Origin: Nyssa sinensis
Lineage: Eukaryota; Streptophyta; Magnoliopsida; Cornales; Nyssaceae
Direction: 5' to 3'
NCBI GenBank assembly: GCA_008638375.1
Contig: CM018051.1
Coordinates: 36,301,240 to 36,365,239, forward strand
DNA length: 64,000 nt
The translations under genes and the position numbers were made by a program. The notes beneath the pieces were generated by a model, which worked only from the letters and a program-made list of their open reading frames with translations, ran no database searches and was not told where the DNA came from. Shown here in pieces: positions 27,030-38,945 of this stretch (positions within the stretch are counted from its first letter, which is position 1; each line of letters starts with the position of its first letter).

Positions 27030-29526
27030 ATTTTAATGTGTATGGATTATATATGTATGTGTGACATGTATATGTGTGTGGGATACAATATGTGTATATA
27101 AGTGTGGATATGTATATATATAGAATAGTGCATGTGTGCACTATGTGTGGGTGAAACCGGATGGCTGTGTGTGTGCTGTGACCAACTGAGTGTGTGTGTG
27201 AGGTGTCGGTGGAGAGTGTGTATGTCTAGTGTGTGTAATGAGTGTTACATAGGTATATATATATATATATATATATAGGTTTATATAGGGGCAGCTTTGC
27301 ATTAAATGCAAAGCTGCATTTGGGGAGAAGCAAGGGGCTGAACAGAGGGAAATAAGTCAAGAAAAGGGGCTGATGTGAGAGAGAGACGTGTGAGAGTGGG
27401 TGTGTTTTGTTAATGTGTGGTCTCGGTTGGGAGAAGAGAAGGAAAGAAAAGCAGAAAGTGAGAGGGGACTGTGAGAACGGAGAGGAAGCTAGAGAGGTGA
27501 CCAAGAGGAACAGAAGGGGGGAGGAAGCAACCCACCAAGAGAAAAATCAGGAAATTAAGGTAAGTGGGTCTCATTCTGTTTTTAAGATTTAAGAGTTTTC
27601 ATTTGATTTTAAGTGTAGGGTTTTAAAGAACATGAAAAATGGAAAATGTTGCAAAAAGAATTAGTTAAAATGGTTAAGGGGAGAGAGAGAACCTCCCAGT
27701 TACAGGTTTCGGTTGAGGGAGTTGGGTCTTGATATTTTATGTGAAAAACTTAGCTTAAAGGATGGGAAATTCAAGGGGTGAGGTGCAAAAATCATTTGGG
27801 ATTGAAATGGGGGTTAAACCATGAACAAACGGTCACAAAAATGAAGGGGAAAGGGTCGGCCGAAAGTTTGACCGAGGGGTTGACCCTCTATTTCGTGAGA
27901 ATCCATTGATCAAATCCTAAAACCGATCCTAGATATGGAATCCTTGGGAGAAAACGGAGAGAATCACATTTTTAAAAACTAAAAATCTCGCCGGAGACCA
28001 GTCGCCAGCGCCAGAGAAGAAGCCAGAACCCTACTGGTTCATCACCGAAAAAACGGGGAAGAAAGGGGGACTGTTCCGGGCCTGGGTCGGGTCGGTTCGG
28101 GTCTGGTTCGGGCGGGGCTGAACCGCCCCTGCCACGTGTCGGTCTGAGGTTTTAAATTAAAAACCCAATTGGGACTGTTTGGCTACGGGTGTAAGAAATT
28201 GAAATTGAAATTGAAACAGGAAGAGGGATATCCTATCCCTGTTCTAGACTAAACCCCGTTTGGCTATACGAATTAAAAATAGGAAGAATTAAAAATTACG
28301 AATTTAACCCTGAACTTTTGGAAAGTAAATTTGAACCCCAGAACTTTAGGAAATCTGATTTTGACCCACAGAACTTTGACTAATTATGTTTTGACCCCTC
28401 CAGAATAAAATATTAATAAATATTAATTAATTAATTAAATATTCTAAAATAATCCGGAGTCCAAATGAGACAAGTCATTAGTGTATTTTGACTATCTCGA
28501 CCATTCTGAGACCAATGGTGAGGGCCGTTTTATGAAACGGGGTCCCGAAAAATAAAAGACCCATAGTAACCTTTAAAATTACCAAAATGCCCCTGAATTG
28601 AAGTACAGTCAAACAAACTTCGAATTAAGTAAACAAATAGTGAAACTTTATTATCTCGAGCATTCCAGACTCAACCGTGGAGTCCGATTTATGAGAAGAG
28701 GTCACGAAATGTAAGGACCCATGTAAAGTGCAAAATGACTGTTTTGCCCTTTTGAATCCCGGTGTCCGAATTGAGTTCTACGAGAACCTAAACTTATTTT
28801 CTTCGACGTCCTAGATTCAATAGAAGAGTTTAATTTAGAAAAATGGAAACTTATGAATTAAAGACATAAAATTTGATGAATAGCTTAAATCCAAATAACT
28901 ATAGACTGAGTTGTGATTCATGCTTTTCGGAACATTGACAGGACATGAGAGGACGATCTGATCTCCTACATTTTCGTTGACCAGTTCAGTTATATATCGT
29001 GCACGATCATCTACGGTTGAGACTACCCGACAGGTATGGTGTTTTGCTAATGTTAGAAATGAAGTTGAGTTAGGAATATTCTGTGAATGACTGGCATGAC
29101 TTATGTGTTTATGTGGAATGTGTTTACTTGGTGATTTAGAATTGGTTGTTCACATGCTTACATGTTACTTGTACTTTATGAATGTTTAGTAAATGATGAA
29201 CGTGAATCATGACGTGTGTATATGTTGATTATATGAGATATGCTTACATGTGGAATCAGCTGGTGATTTATGTATTATTGTCTCGAGCATGCTATATTGT
29301 GGAAACCATGTTTCATTGAGATTGCATTGGCGTATTGGCATATGATGAATTCTTTGAGAACATGGCGTGGGTAAGCACGTGGTGCTTTGCATTATGAGGG
29401 TGTAGATCCTATGGTGAAAAACCCAAAATTGGCCATTGCATTGGTACTTTGTTTCCCATCGGAAAGTACCCGTAAATGAGACATGGGTGTGGCATAGAGT
29501 TGTGCATGGGTGCGTCATGCATACCA

Positions 29527-29565
<39 letters not shown>

Positions 29566-29958
29566 CTGCGATGCTTTGAATGTCATTTAGATATAAATGT
29601 ACACTTTGCACATGCCACGCCTTAGCTTTATTTCTTGCATTAGCACTTCATCATACCAGTAGTTGAGCTGACCCATTCGTGGGCAACATTTTTCAGATGA
29701 GGACCCTCCAGCTACTTAAGACTCCATGATACTCTGATAGGGTGAAGCAACTGTTATATTTTGGTCCATGGGACTTGTATATTGTAATATAAAGGCTTAA
29801 GCCCGAATGACCTATGAACGATGTATTTTATGTCATCTTATGTATTTGATGGGAATGGACACATGTTTAGTAGATTTATTTACCTTGTCCTTTTATTTTA
29901 TTTCATTTTCTGTCTCGTCAGTCGCATCCCGGGTTCGTCGGGAATGCGGGGCGTGACA
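26937..29958 (+). repeat. 3' LTR of the complete element
   Basis: It matches the 5' LTR along its whole length with a low density of differences, a few short indels and longer TA microsatellites (27253 and 29529). It ends GGGGCGTGACA directly before AAAAA. Confidence 0.92.
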
Positions 29959-32900
29959 AAAAATATACACAGAATGACCGTAGCAATAATGTAACTGTAT
30001 GATGTCTTGTAAAACACCATAGTACTCTATAGTTTGTCCTGCATCACCATCTCCTTGAACAAGGACCCCGCTATTTTGTGTTCGCTGAATGACCTCACGT
30101 TCCCTCATGTGAAATCGAACACCATTAACAATTAAACCGGTGTAACAGGATATCCTTTGATCAGGACCACATGCCAAGGAATATAATTGATCGTACGACT
30201 CAGGAGACTGTTGGTGGCGTAATAGCTTCATCTATTAATTAAATACAAGTATAAAATTAATTGAATGCAAATGCATTAACTAATACAATTACAATTAATT
30301 GAAACCTTGTCTTACACGTTCTCTGAACCACTTTGGAAACAAATTTTGTTGTCTTTGCTCTAGATCAGAACTTGATACATGTTCTCTCTGAAGCTCGATC
30401 GTATGCTCACTACATAAGATGCGACATGTTATATGTAACTTACATTTGTGTACTAACGTAGTATTGCAATGATTTCAATAAGCTTACTTAAAATATAGCA
30501 ATGTCTCATCGCAGTTGTTGAGCACGGTGTAGTGGGCTTTTTCCAAGTCTTGAGGATGACAACATTCATATATACAGGCACCTATTGGCCGCACATTCTG
30601 ATTAAACACCGCAAGGCCAGTTCGTTGTTGCCCTAGACATCTATCAAAATTTCGTTCTTGACGATTAAACCTTGTCTTAATATCTTCAAAATGCATAGAA
30701 CAGAAGGTGAGACATTCAGCATCAATGTAAGCCTCAACAATTGACCCTTCCAGTCGTGCTTTGTTACGCACATATTGCTTCAATGTGTGCAAATATCTAT
30801 TTTAATAATTAATCAGTTATACATTAAAATAGTTAGGATAGATAGATAACACAATTTATAAAATTAAATGTACCTTTCTATTAGATACATCCAATAGTAT
30901 TGGACAGGTCCGCCAATTTTTGCCTCATGAGGCAAATACACAACTAAGTGGACCATTACATCAAAGAAAGTTGGAGTACTTCCAAATTCAACGTCTTCGC
31001 ACATAATTCTTTATAGAAGCAGCCCAAGTCAGTCAATGTAGTTGATATGTCATCGGTGAGATATCCACGTAGTGCAACCGAAAAAAGTCGTTGTAAAAGG
31101 ACATGGCAGTCATGGCTCTTCAATCCGTATATTTTTCCATCTATAACATTTACACACCGAGATATATTCGATACATATCTATCTGAGAATTTCACCGATT
31201 TAAACCACTCGCAAATCCTCATTCGCTCTATGGATGATAACGTATACTATGCATGAGGCACGATATATTTATCACCGCTACATATTAGGTATAACTCTTT
31301 TTGTATTCCCAGCTCCTGTAGGTCCAACTGGGCTTTAACAGTATCCTTCGTCTTCCCTTCAACGTTCATTAAAGTTCCGAGCACATTATCACAGATGTTC
31401 TTCTCGATGTGCATAACATCCAAATTATGCCTCAACTTAAGGGTCTCCCATTACGGCAAATCAAAAAATATACTCTTTTTCGTCCAATTTAACTCCACAT
31501 TAGTATGCTTCTTCTTCTTACTGCTCGGTATCTTCCCAAACCTCACTGGTTGTATGAGTGTCAATTGAGCCAACACGTCTTTGCCAAACAACAATGGAGG
31601 TGACAATCTGCGCTCAATTTTTTCATCAAACAGATGCTTCTGTCGATTTTGTCAGTCATGTGATGGCGGTAGAAAACGACGATGGCATATGTAACATATC
31701 TTCTTTCCATTGGACAAATGTAGGGAACATGCATCCTTATTGCAAACCGGCCATGCCAGATACCCCTTAGTGCTCCACCTAGATAAGTTCTCATATGCTG
31801 GAAAGTCATTTATGGTCCACAGTAACGCTGCATGCAATTGAAATGTCTCATTTTTAGAGACGTCGTATGCCTCCACTCCCACCTCCCACAATTCCTTCAA
31901 CTCGTCCACTAAATGATGTAAGTACACATCAATTTCATTACCAAGAGACTTCGGCCCTAGAATAAGCAACAACATGAAGATAAATGGTTCTTTCATACAT
32001 TTCCATGGTGGCAAGTTATACGGCACAAGCAACACCAGCCACATGCTGTAAGCATTACTCATGTCCCCAAACGAATTGAAACCGTCACTAGCCAACCTAA
32101 GTCGTACATTACGCGGCTCATTTGCAAACCATTTGTGATTTTTATCAAACTCAGCCCAAGATTGAGAATTTTTCAGATGCCTACATACATTTTCCTTAGT
32201 AACACGGTTCTCCTTATGCCACTGCATATCTTCTGCCGTCTTCTGAGACATGTAGAGCCGTTGTAGCCTAGGTTTTAAAGGAAAATATCTTAGCACCTTG
32301 TGAGGAATTGTCTTCCTCTTTCCTTCATTCAGCTTGTACTTGGGTTCATGGCACACCGTACACTCCATACATTGTTTAGTATCCTTCCAAAATAACATGC
32401 AATCGTTTTTGCAAGCATGTATGGGAATATACCCAAGGCCCAAATCTCTTAATATTCTTTTCACCTAGTAATATGATTTCGGAAGGGTCTCCCTAGTAGG
32501 AAGCGTTGCTTTAATCAATTCAATGACCATATTAAATGATTTGTTACTCCATCGGTTGATGATCTTAATATGAAGGAGTTTCACGAGAAATTCCAGTTTT
32601 GAAAACTTATCACAACCCGGATATAACGGCTGCCTTGCTTCCCTCAACAACGACTCAAATGCTTTCGATTGTCCTGTGTCACTCCTGTGACTACTCGGCC
32701 CAGTTGTAGCCCCTTGCAAGTCTTCCAGCATTTGTGGCCAGCCTTCGTAACCAACCCCAACATTATCACCAAAGTCATCGTCGTCGTCTTCTTCTTCATC
32801 CTCAAATACCACTCGTACGTCACGGCGTTCCCCGTGAAATTCTTAACACGTATACCTCTTCTCCATCCCGTGTTCGAGTAGGTGCTCTTTGACCTTATCT

Positions 32901-33055
32901 ATGTGCATATAATCCCTATTATTACATCTCCTACATGGACATTTTATCCTATTTCTCCCATCTGCAAATGCACGAGCAAACTCAATAAAATCTTTGATCC
33001 CCTTCACATACCCTGGCAAATGCCTGCCCCTCAAGTCCATCCAACTCTTATCCAT

Positions 33056-35319
33056 TTTCGTCTACCTAATACAAGTCAAAAATGATACTCGTTATAAATA
33101 TGAAACATGAATCCTATCACCTCTAACTTCTCTCTAAAGGGTAAGGTGGTCCTATCCCATTCATGAATGCACAATCTACATTGCAATCAGCAGTAAATCA
33201 AATGCCTGATTCCATTCAGACAAAATTTCGGCAGCATCTCCCCACGGTTCTCCAAGTATACAAGATAGACGTTAGCACACCTAAATATATACCCAGAGAA
33301 CAATAGGAGACCGTGCTGAAATTTTATCATAGTGAAATATTCAAGCATATGCACTATAGATTGCAATGCAGATTTATGCATTCCCGAACTGTCCTTTCTG
33401 GACAATTCAAGAATCGATTTTCATACACACGAGCCTAATCGCGAATAAATTTCACGACAAGATTCACATGTGATGAAAATGACTCCCGAACGGGGCTAGG
33501 CTTACATGAATGCAATTACATAATTAGTTTCTTAATCGTTTAATTATAAAAAGGGTTGATTCATGGAATCAACACTAATTTCTGCATGTACTTTCATAGA
33601 GAAAGGGGTAATTCTATTCCAATATCAAAACAAAATTACTAATAACATACATTGCTGAGTCAGCAAGTTTGACAATATTAAATCACATTGATGTGATTGA
33701 ATGACCACTATAATACTGCCGGGTGACAACGATGAAAACTAAAAGGTAAAAACAAGGAAGCGACTACATCAATTTGACCCCTCACAAAAGCAACTATATT
33801 AATATAAAACCCAAGTGGGTACCTTCTTTCCTTTCATCTCGACTTCATTCATTCATTCATATTCTTTTAAAATTTGATTTTCAATTCAATTCAACTAGCA
33901 GATAAGCGGACTAAACAAATGAAAAATTCATTAGTCAACTTGAAAGTTTTTTATTATTCTTTTACTTCTATGCTAAAACAGTGCCTTAAAAAAATACTTC
34001 AATTTTCAAGAAATTGAACAAAAAAATGAATAAGAAATAACCAACCCATCTCTATTACACACTCACACAAAGAGACAAAGACATACATAGTTAATATTTT
34101 CACAAAGACATGGTTAATGCTACTTGATTCTTTGATAAATTGGTAATTCTTCTAGCCAAAACCACATTTTAAGGTTTTTGGTCAATTATACTTGGGAACA
34201 AAAAATAATTTCAAATTAAGATTATCCCAGGTTTCTTGCCCTTTTCTTAATTTTTTTGAGATTTTCAAAAGATTAGTACAATAGCTGGAGTTTTAGATAT
34301 CATTTCTAAATATTTAAAACTTTGATTAATTGTAATTCATTTTTTTCCACTTCAATGATAACTTCACAGGGCCACTGTAATCATTCTTCTTGACCTATAT
34401 ATGTCTCTAATTTTCTTGGGGAGGAAAGTTCAAGGTAATGCAATTCTAGAATTTTTATCTCTCTTCAGTCACAACAACTGCCCATTTGAATATCTATTAA
34501 GAGGGGATTTTTAATCCTTACCCTAAGGAATTACCATAACTTCTGATATAATTTGTTGCTTCCTTTCCTGCTTATCGAAGCCCATAAAAAAATCCATTTG
34601 GAAATTTTTTTTATAGTCAAACTATATTAAGGTATAATTCATGTTTGTTAAGCATTAACTAATCATTTTTATTCATGTAAAGGGGTCATTTTTGTTCATG
34701 TAATTACTATTAGCAACATTTTTTTATAAATTATTTTATGTAAGTATTGAATTATAGAATGTTAATTATATAAAAGGTTATAATTAAATTTTCATACTTG
34801 TGTTAAGATTGCTCTTATTGGGCAAAAATGCAATTGTGTAAGAAAAAAATAATGAAAAGAGAATACAAAATTATTTTATTTTTAATGAAAAAGTATGATG
34901 TATCTTAAGATATGTTTATTATTAAAATATAATGAGAATGTGAGAATCTGGTGGTGTAGAAAAAATGGCTCTTTAGCCAGATCGATGCTTCTGATTGCCA
35001 TTACATCAATAGGAAAAAAAAATTCCCATGTTATTGTACAAAACATATGTATGCATTTTGTATGTTTGTGTATTATCAAATACTCATAAAACAGAATAAC
35101 ATAGAGACTAGGCTTAGTCCCTCTCACCTTTGTTTCGATTTCAATTCCCTTTACTTAATAACTTCTTCTATTTCTTGCGATGCGGTGAACGGGAGGCGGT
35201 GGAAGCTGTAGCGCGGCGAACGGTGGCGACAGACTCAGTTCTAAGAGTTGAGAGAGAGAGAAAAAATAGAACTAGAGAGAGAGGATCGCGCAATGTGATT
35301 TGGGGATTTTATAAGACTA
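33056..35319. other. 5' non-coding part of the CACTA element
   Basis: No open gene is seen between the TNP2 start at 33055 and the right subterminal repeats. By orientation it should hold the promoter and 5' leader of the transposase. It is AT-rich except for a GC-rich patch at 35190-35230. I cannot point to a confident TATA box. Confidence 0.45.
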
Positions 35320-35600
35320 TTAGCGACGCCCATCGAGCGTCGCTAATAGTCTTAATGAACGTCGCTAAAGGCCAAAAACATTATTTGCGACGCACACTTG
35401 GGCGTTGTAAAAAGTCCCATATTATTGGTGACGCACAATGCATCGCAAATAAGCTTTGGGTCGTCGCTAAAGCCTTCACGCCCTTTTTTTTATGCGAGAA
35501 AGCCCGTTTTTCACCATTATTTGCGACGCACACGTAGGTGTTGTTGATAGTGACTATTTGCGACGAATTTTGTGCGTCGCAAATAATGTGCGTCGTAAAA
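35320..35600. repeat. CACTA right subterminal repeat region
   Basis: Direct and inverted copies of TTAGCGACGC, GCGTCGCTAA and TTTGCGACGCACA are spread over about 280 bp next to the right terminus, matching those at 10640-11110. Confidence 0.82.
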
Positions 35601-35689
35601 AAACTTTTTTCTGGTAATGATATGAGATTCTTACGTATCACCCTGGGGTGAATCAGACCATACGTAATTCAGGAATGATGAAAAGGAGA

Positions 35690-36540
35690 CCAATAAGGAA
35701 TATTATTCTGACAGGTTTTATGAAATTATATCCTCAAACGGCTTTACCTAGATGGATGACATCCTCAAACGTTTTACCTAAAAGGAAATGTAATCCTACA
35801 AGGCATTTTATGAGGTTACGCCCTCATGAGATGAGATTATGTCCTCAAACGTTTCACTTAGAAGAAAATGTGATCCTAATAAGTCTTTCATGGGGTTACG
35901 CTCCTCATGAGATGGGTTCACATCCTCAAACATTTCACTTAGAAGGAAATACAACCCTATTAAGTCTTTTATGGGGTTACGCCCCTCATGAGATGGGTTT
36001 ACATCCTTAGACGTTTCACTTAAACGGAAATGCAATCCTAATAAGTCTTTCATGGGGTTACGCCCCTCATGAGATGGGTTTACGTCCTCAAACATTTCAT
36101 TTAGAAGGAAATGTGATCCTAATAAGTCTTTCATTGGGTTACAATCCTCATGAGATAGTATTACGTCCTCAGACGCTTTACATAAAAGGAAATGCGAGCC
36201 TACAAGGTCTTTCATGGGGTTATACCCCTCATGAGATAGGTTTATGTCCTCAAGCATTTCACTTAGAATGAAATGCGATCCTAATATGTCTTTCTTGGGG
36301 TTATGATTTTCATGAGATGGGTTTACGTTCTCAAGCATTTCACTTAAAAGGAAATGCAATCTTAATAAATCTTTTATAGGTTACACCCCTCATGAGAAGG
36401 AATATTACGATAAATAACTTAACTAAAAGGACATGGGATCCTAGTAAGTCATTTATAGGTTACGCACCTCATAAGATGGACTATTGCGATAGACGACTTA
36501 CGTAAAAGGAAATGCGATCCTAATAAGTTTTGAGATTGAC
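35690..36540 (+). repeat. Tandem repeat, ~80-bp unit, related to that at 2290-3300
   Basis: About ten imperfect units carry GGAAATGTGATCCTAATAAG, TCTTTCATGGGGTTACGC and CCTCATGAGATGGG. Core words and orientation match the left array, but the unit is longer because of an added TCCTCAAACATTTCACTTAG segment. Frames through it in both directions are repeat artefacts. Confidence 0.85.
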
Positions 36541-37016
36541 TAATAATTTTGATTTCCAAGTGTATCTCTTTGGTGAGATGACTCAAATTGGGCCTATTGG
36601 CAGGACCATGCTTTGTGTAACTCTATAGGAAATAATGGATTCATGTGCCATTCATTGGCCTCGAATGGGAGAATACGGTTTCTTGGAGTATCCATGTGAT
36701 TGGTGTGAGAAAAATGAGATAGATTGGCTAGTTTTGACCAAACAGGTTGTGCCTTTGTATAAAACCAGCATGTGCAGCTTTGATTTTTTTTATTGGAATT
36801 GAGTTGTGATGAATTTGTGAAAAGGTTTTGTGAAGAGGTTTTGGCAATCATAGATAAAAAACACCAAAAATAGGCTTTAAATGGGCAAAAATGGGCCAAA
36901 AATACCAAAATGGGTTAAAATCAACCTGCCCAGACACTCTGTGCCGATCAGCACATAGAAGGGGGGGTTTCTACCCTCTATGTGCCGATCAACCCCTGAG
37001 AGTGTCGATCGACATT
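36541..37016. other. Intergenic repeat-like DNA
   Basis: No gene is seen. The stretch includes two copies of a TGTGCCGATCR-type word at 36940-37010 with an inverted arrangement. Its first part resembles 3360-3480. Confidence 0.4.
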
Positions 37017-37339
37017 GGGGGTGTAACACCCCAATTTCTTAACTGACATGTTTTGTATATGAGAAACTGTTTTGGGAATGAAATGTCAGGTTTAGCTAAT
37101 TTAATGTCTATTTTTAATAGTGATAAAACTTGAATTAGCTAATTATGGGAAACTCGAGAAAATAAAAACCGACATTGGACCATGGTCAATGAAAGATATT
37201 CTGAGTAGGAAGTGACAGAAAGAAACCACACTGAAAAAGGAGTTACGGATTGGGAGTTAAGGCCAAAACAGTGAAACTGGAATTCTGCGACAACCAAACA
37301 GGGCCTTAACCAGAAAAATAGGAGAAAATGGTCACTTGG

Positions 37340-37425
37340 GAGGCCAAGGGGAATTGAACCCTTGACCTACCAAGGTAGGTAAAATCTGTCCCAAAAAGTT
37401 ACCAACTAGGCTGTTGGTTACTTTG
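37340..37425 (-). other. tRNA-like block 1 in the LTR
   Basis: On the minus strand, an A-box-like CAGCCTAGTTGGTAAC is followed by a B-box-like GGTTCAATTCC at 37350-37360, within a potential T-arm stem AAGGG/CCCTT. Spacing is as in a tRNA gene. The anticodon region is not clearly folded, so I call it tRNA-like and not a tRNA. Confidence 0.5.
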
Positions 37426-38734
37426 TGCATATATACAGCAATATATGTATATAACCTAAAATCTTGCCCAAGCCACCACCCAAATTGGCCAATGGCCTTG
37501 CATGCATTCCCTTCATCATAGCCCTCCATCACCTCCATCAGTCAACAACCACTAACCCCACTAAGGGCAGAGATACACTCATATACATGTATATGTGTAT
37601 AGCCCTATATGTATATATAAACCTATAATATATATATAAGCTATAACTTGCATCAAATTCTCTCTTTAGAGAATTCTGAAAATACAGAAACTGTGTGAGT
37701 CCTGTTGTGTACGTGAGGTTAGTAGAGTGAGAGTGTAGAGAGAGAGAGGGAAAGGAAGCTTTGCATGCAAGGGAATTTGAGGAAGAAATTTGGCCATTTG
37801 GAGTGCAAGGGGAGACTTGAGGACTACGGTGCATAACCTGAGAAGGTTTTTGAGAGACTGAACTGAGCCAAAGAGAATAGATAGCCACTGTTGAAGGTAA
37901 TACTCAAAATTATCTTCATTCTCTTGATTTTAAATTTTGAATTGTTTAGTGGATTTGCTACGGGTAGAAACTGCATGCATGTTTTATTCTTGGTCCTAGG
38001 AATTATTTTGAGTGTATTGCATGGCTTAGAGGTCTCGGATAGGTCAAGAACCATGAAAACCGAGACCAACCTCCATTGATGAAGCTTGGAAACACCAAGT
38101 CTGATTCGACCATAACCATTTGAGATTTTGCATGTCGAGACCTGAAATAGACCCTAATAGTATCTCATATATATACCTACGCGACTCCAGAACTCACTGT
38201 AGCCCCACGAATTTGAAAATGAAGCTGCGGGTTTGAAACCCAAATCTTCTAAAACCGAGACCAAACTGAAAAATAAAAATAAGGGCTCGATCCTTATGCT
38301 CTGTAGGTCACGTAGCTTCAAAAAACACACAAAATGGTTGAGAAATAAGGATGTATTGTTGAGTTGCAGGTACGGCTAGCATGGTTTATTCTCACCGTTT
38401 GAGTTGATTTATTGTTGGTTTATGAATGCCAAAATGATGGAAATCATATTTATAGTATATCTGAATGAAAAACAGAGAGAGACCGTGTGTTAAAACTCAC
38501 GAAATAGAAATTTAAAAATCTGCAGGTTTTAGGGCAACACTGTGTAGGGTTTGATGAAGAAGACGACGCTGAGTCGACTCTGTGTCTTTAAAACCGAGTA
38601 GACGGGTTGACTCGGACATGTGTCAAACAACGGGACTGCCACCGAATTAAATGGGACGGCGTCGTTTTGGGCGTTTATATGTGTAAACTGATACGTTTAA
38701 AAGAAAAGAAAGGGAAGGAAGGAAAAAGGGGGGC

Positions 38735-38800
38735 TACGGGGTTTCGAACCCCTGACCTCCAGAACCCACGCGCCCCTTCTTTCCACTCGGCCACGCACCT
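38735..38800 (-). other. tRNA-like block 2 in the LTR, consensus A and B boxes
   Basis: The minus strand has TGGCCGAGTGG (38783-38793), a perfect Pol III A box, and GGTTCGAAACC (38740-38750), a perfect B box. They are separated by about 32 bases and sit in a T-arm hairpin GGGGTTCGAAACCCC. The A-box form resembles those of tRNA-Ser/Leu. The acceptor stem does not pair convincingly. Confidence 0.6.
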
Positions 38801-38879
38801 GCGTGTGAACCATATCCGACGAAATATATATATATTATATATTTAATTATATCAGAAAAATAAAAGACGCATTTTGCGC

Positions 38880-38945
38880 CTTATAAGGTTCGAACGCAGT
38901 GTCTATTGGAGAGGGAGGTGGCACGCGTCCGCTGTGCCACCCTAT
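38880..38945 (-). other. tRNA-like block 3 in the LTR
   Basis: The minus strand has TGGCACAGCGG (one mismatch to the A box) at about 38929-38939 and GCGTTCGAACC at 38888-38898, again with tRNA-like spacing. It lies about 140 bp from block 2 in the same orientation. Confidence 0.48.

Larger units (their letters stand above)
19215..29958 (+). mobile_element. Complete but defective Ty3/gypsy chromovirus-type LTR retrotransposon
   Basis: Two direct LTRs bound the element: 19215-22174 (2960 bp) and 26937-29958 (3022 bp). It starts TGTAATAAC, ends GTGACA and is flanked by AAAAA at 19210-19214 and 29959-29963. A tRNA-Met-type primer site follows the left LTR and a polypurine tract precedes the right one. 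The 4.76-kb interior keeps pieces of gag, protease, the second half of integrase and a chromodomain-like tail, in the gypsy order. Reverse transcriptase and RNase H are not recognisable. The LTRs are very similar to each other, so insertion was fairly recent, yet the interior is badly decayed. Confidence 0.93.
18679..33055 (-). pseudogene. TNP2-type CACTA transposase gene, split by an LTR retrotransposon
   Basis: Minus-strand exons are 33055-30874, 30796-30488, 30409-30316 and 30231-29964; the last continues at 19214-18679 after the insertion. The N-terminus (MDKSWMDL, then C.CRRC) matches the transposase-associated domain. It is followed by an acidic linker, the Transposase_21/TNP2 core (YIPIHACKNDC, LASDGFNSFGD, LPPWKCMKEP, RHNLDVMHIEKN), a DUF4218 region (NISRCVN, GLKSHDCH, YVRNKARLEGSI) and a DUF4216 region (EYYGVLQDII, then CDWWDV beyond the insertion). 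The first exon keeps one frame for about 2 kb apart from in-frame stops near 32843, 32465, 31652, 31452 and 31247. A short deletion with frame change lies near 30965, and another stop near 19080. The product would have cut the CACTA ends; this copy cannot make it. Confidence 0.9.
10613..35619 (-). mobile_element. CACTA (En/Spm) DNA transposon with two nested LTR insertions
   Basis: The left end reads CACTACAGGAATTT. The right end, read inward on the minus strand, is CATTACCAGAAAAA, with one change in the CACTA core. Both ends are flanked by the 3-bp duplication ATA (10610-10612 and 35620-35622), the length expected for CACTA elements. Both subterminal regions carry many direct and inverted copies of GCGTCGCTAA. 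Inside are two minus-strand genes typical of the superfamily: a TNP2-type transposase and a second En/Spm-type gene. Total length is 25,007 bp. Removing the LTR retrotransposon and the solo LTR with one target copy each leaves about 10.3 kb. Both genes carry nonsense mutations, so the element is not autonomous. Confidence 0.92.

Noticed and set aside
35808..36359. 183-residue minus-strand frame with repeated NPSHEGRNPMKDLLG
   Set aside because: It is a translation of the ~80-bp tandem repeat; plus-strand frames in the same array are equally open.
38735..38800. A functional nuclear tRNA gene
   Set aside because: A and B boxes are present, but the acceptor stem and anticodon arm do not pair convincingly, so I kept it as tRNA-like only.
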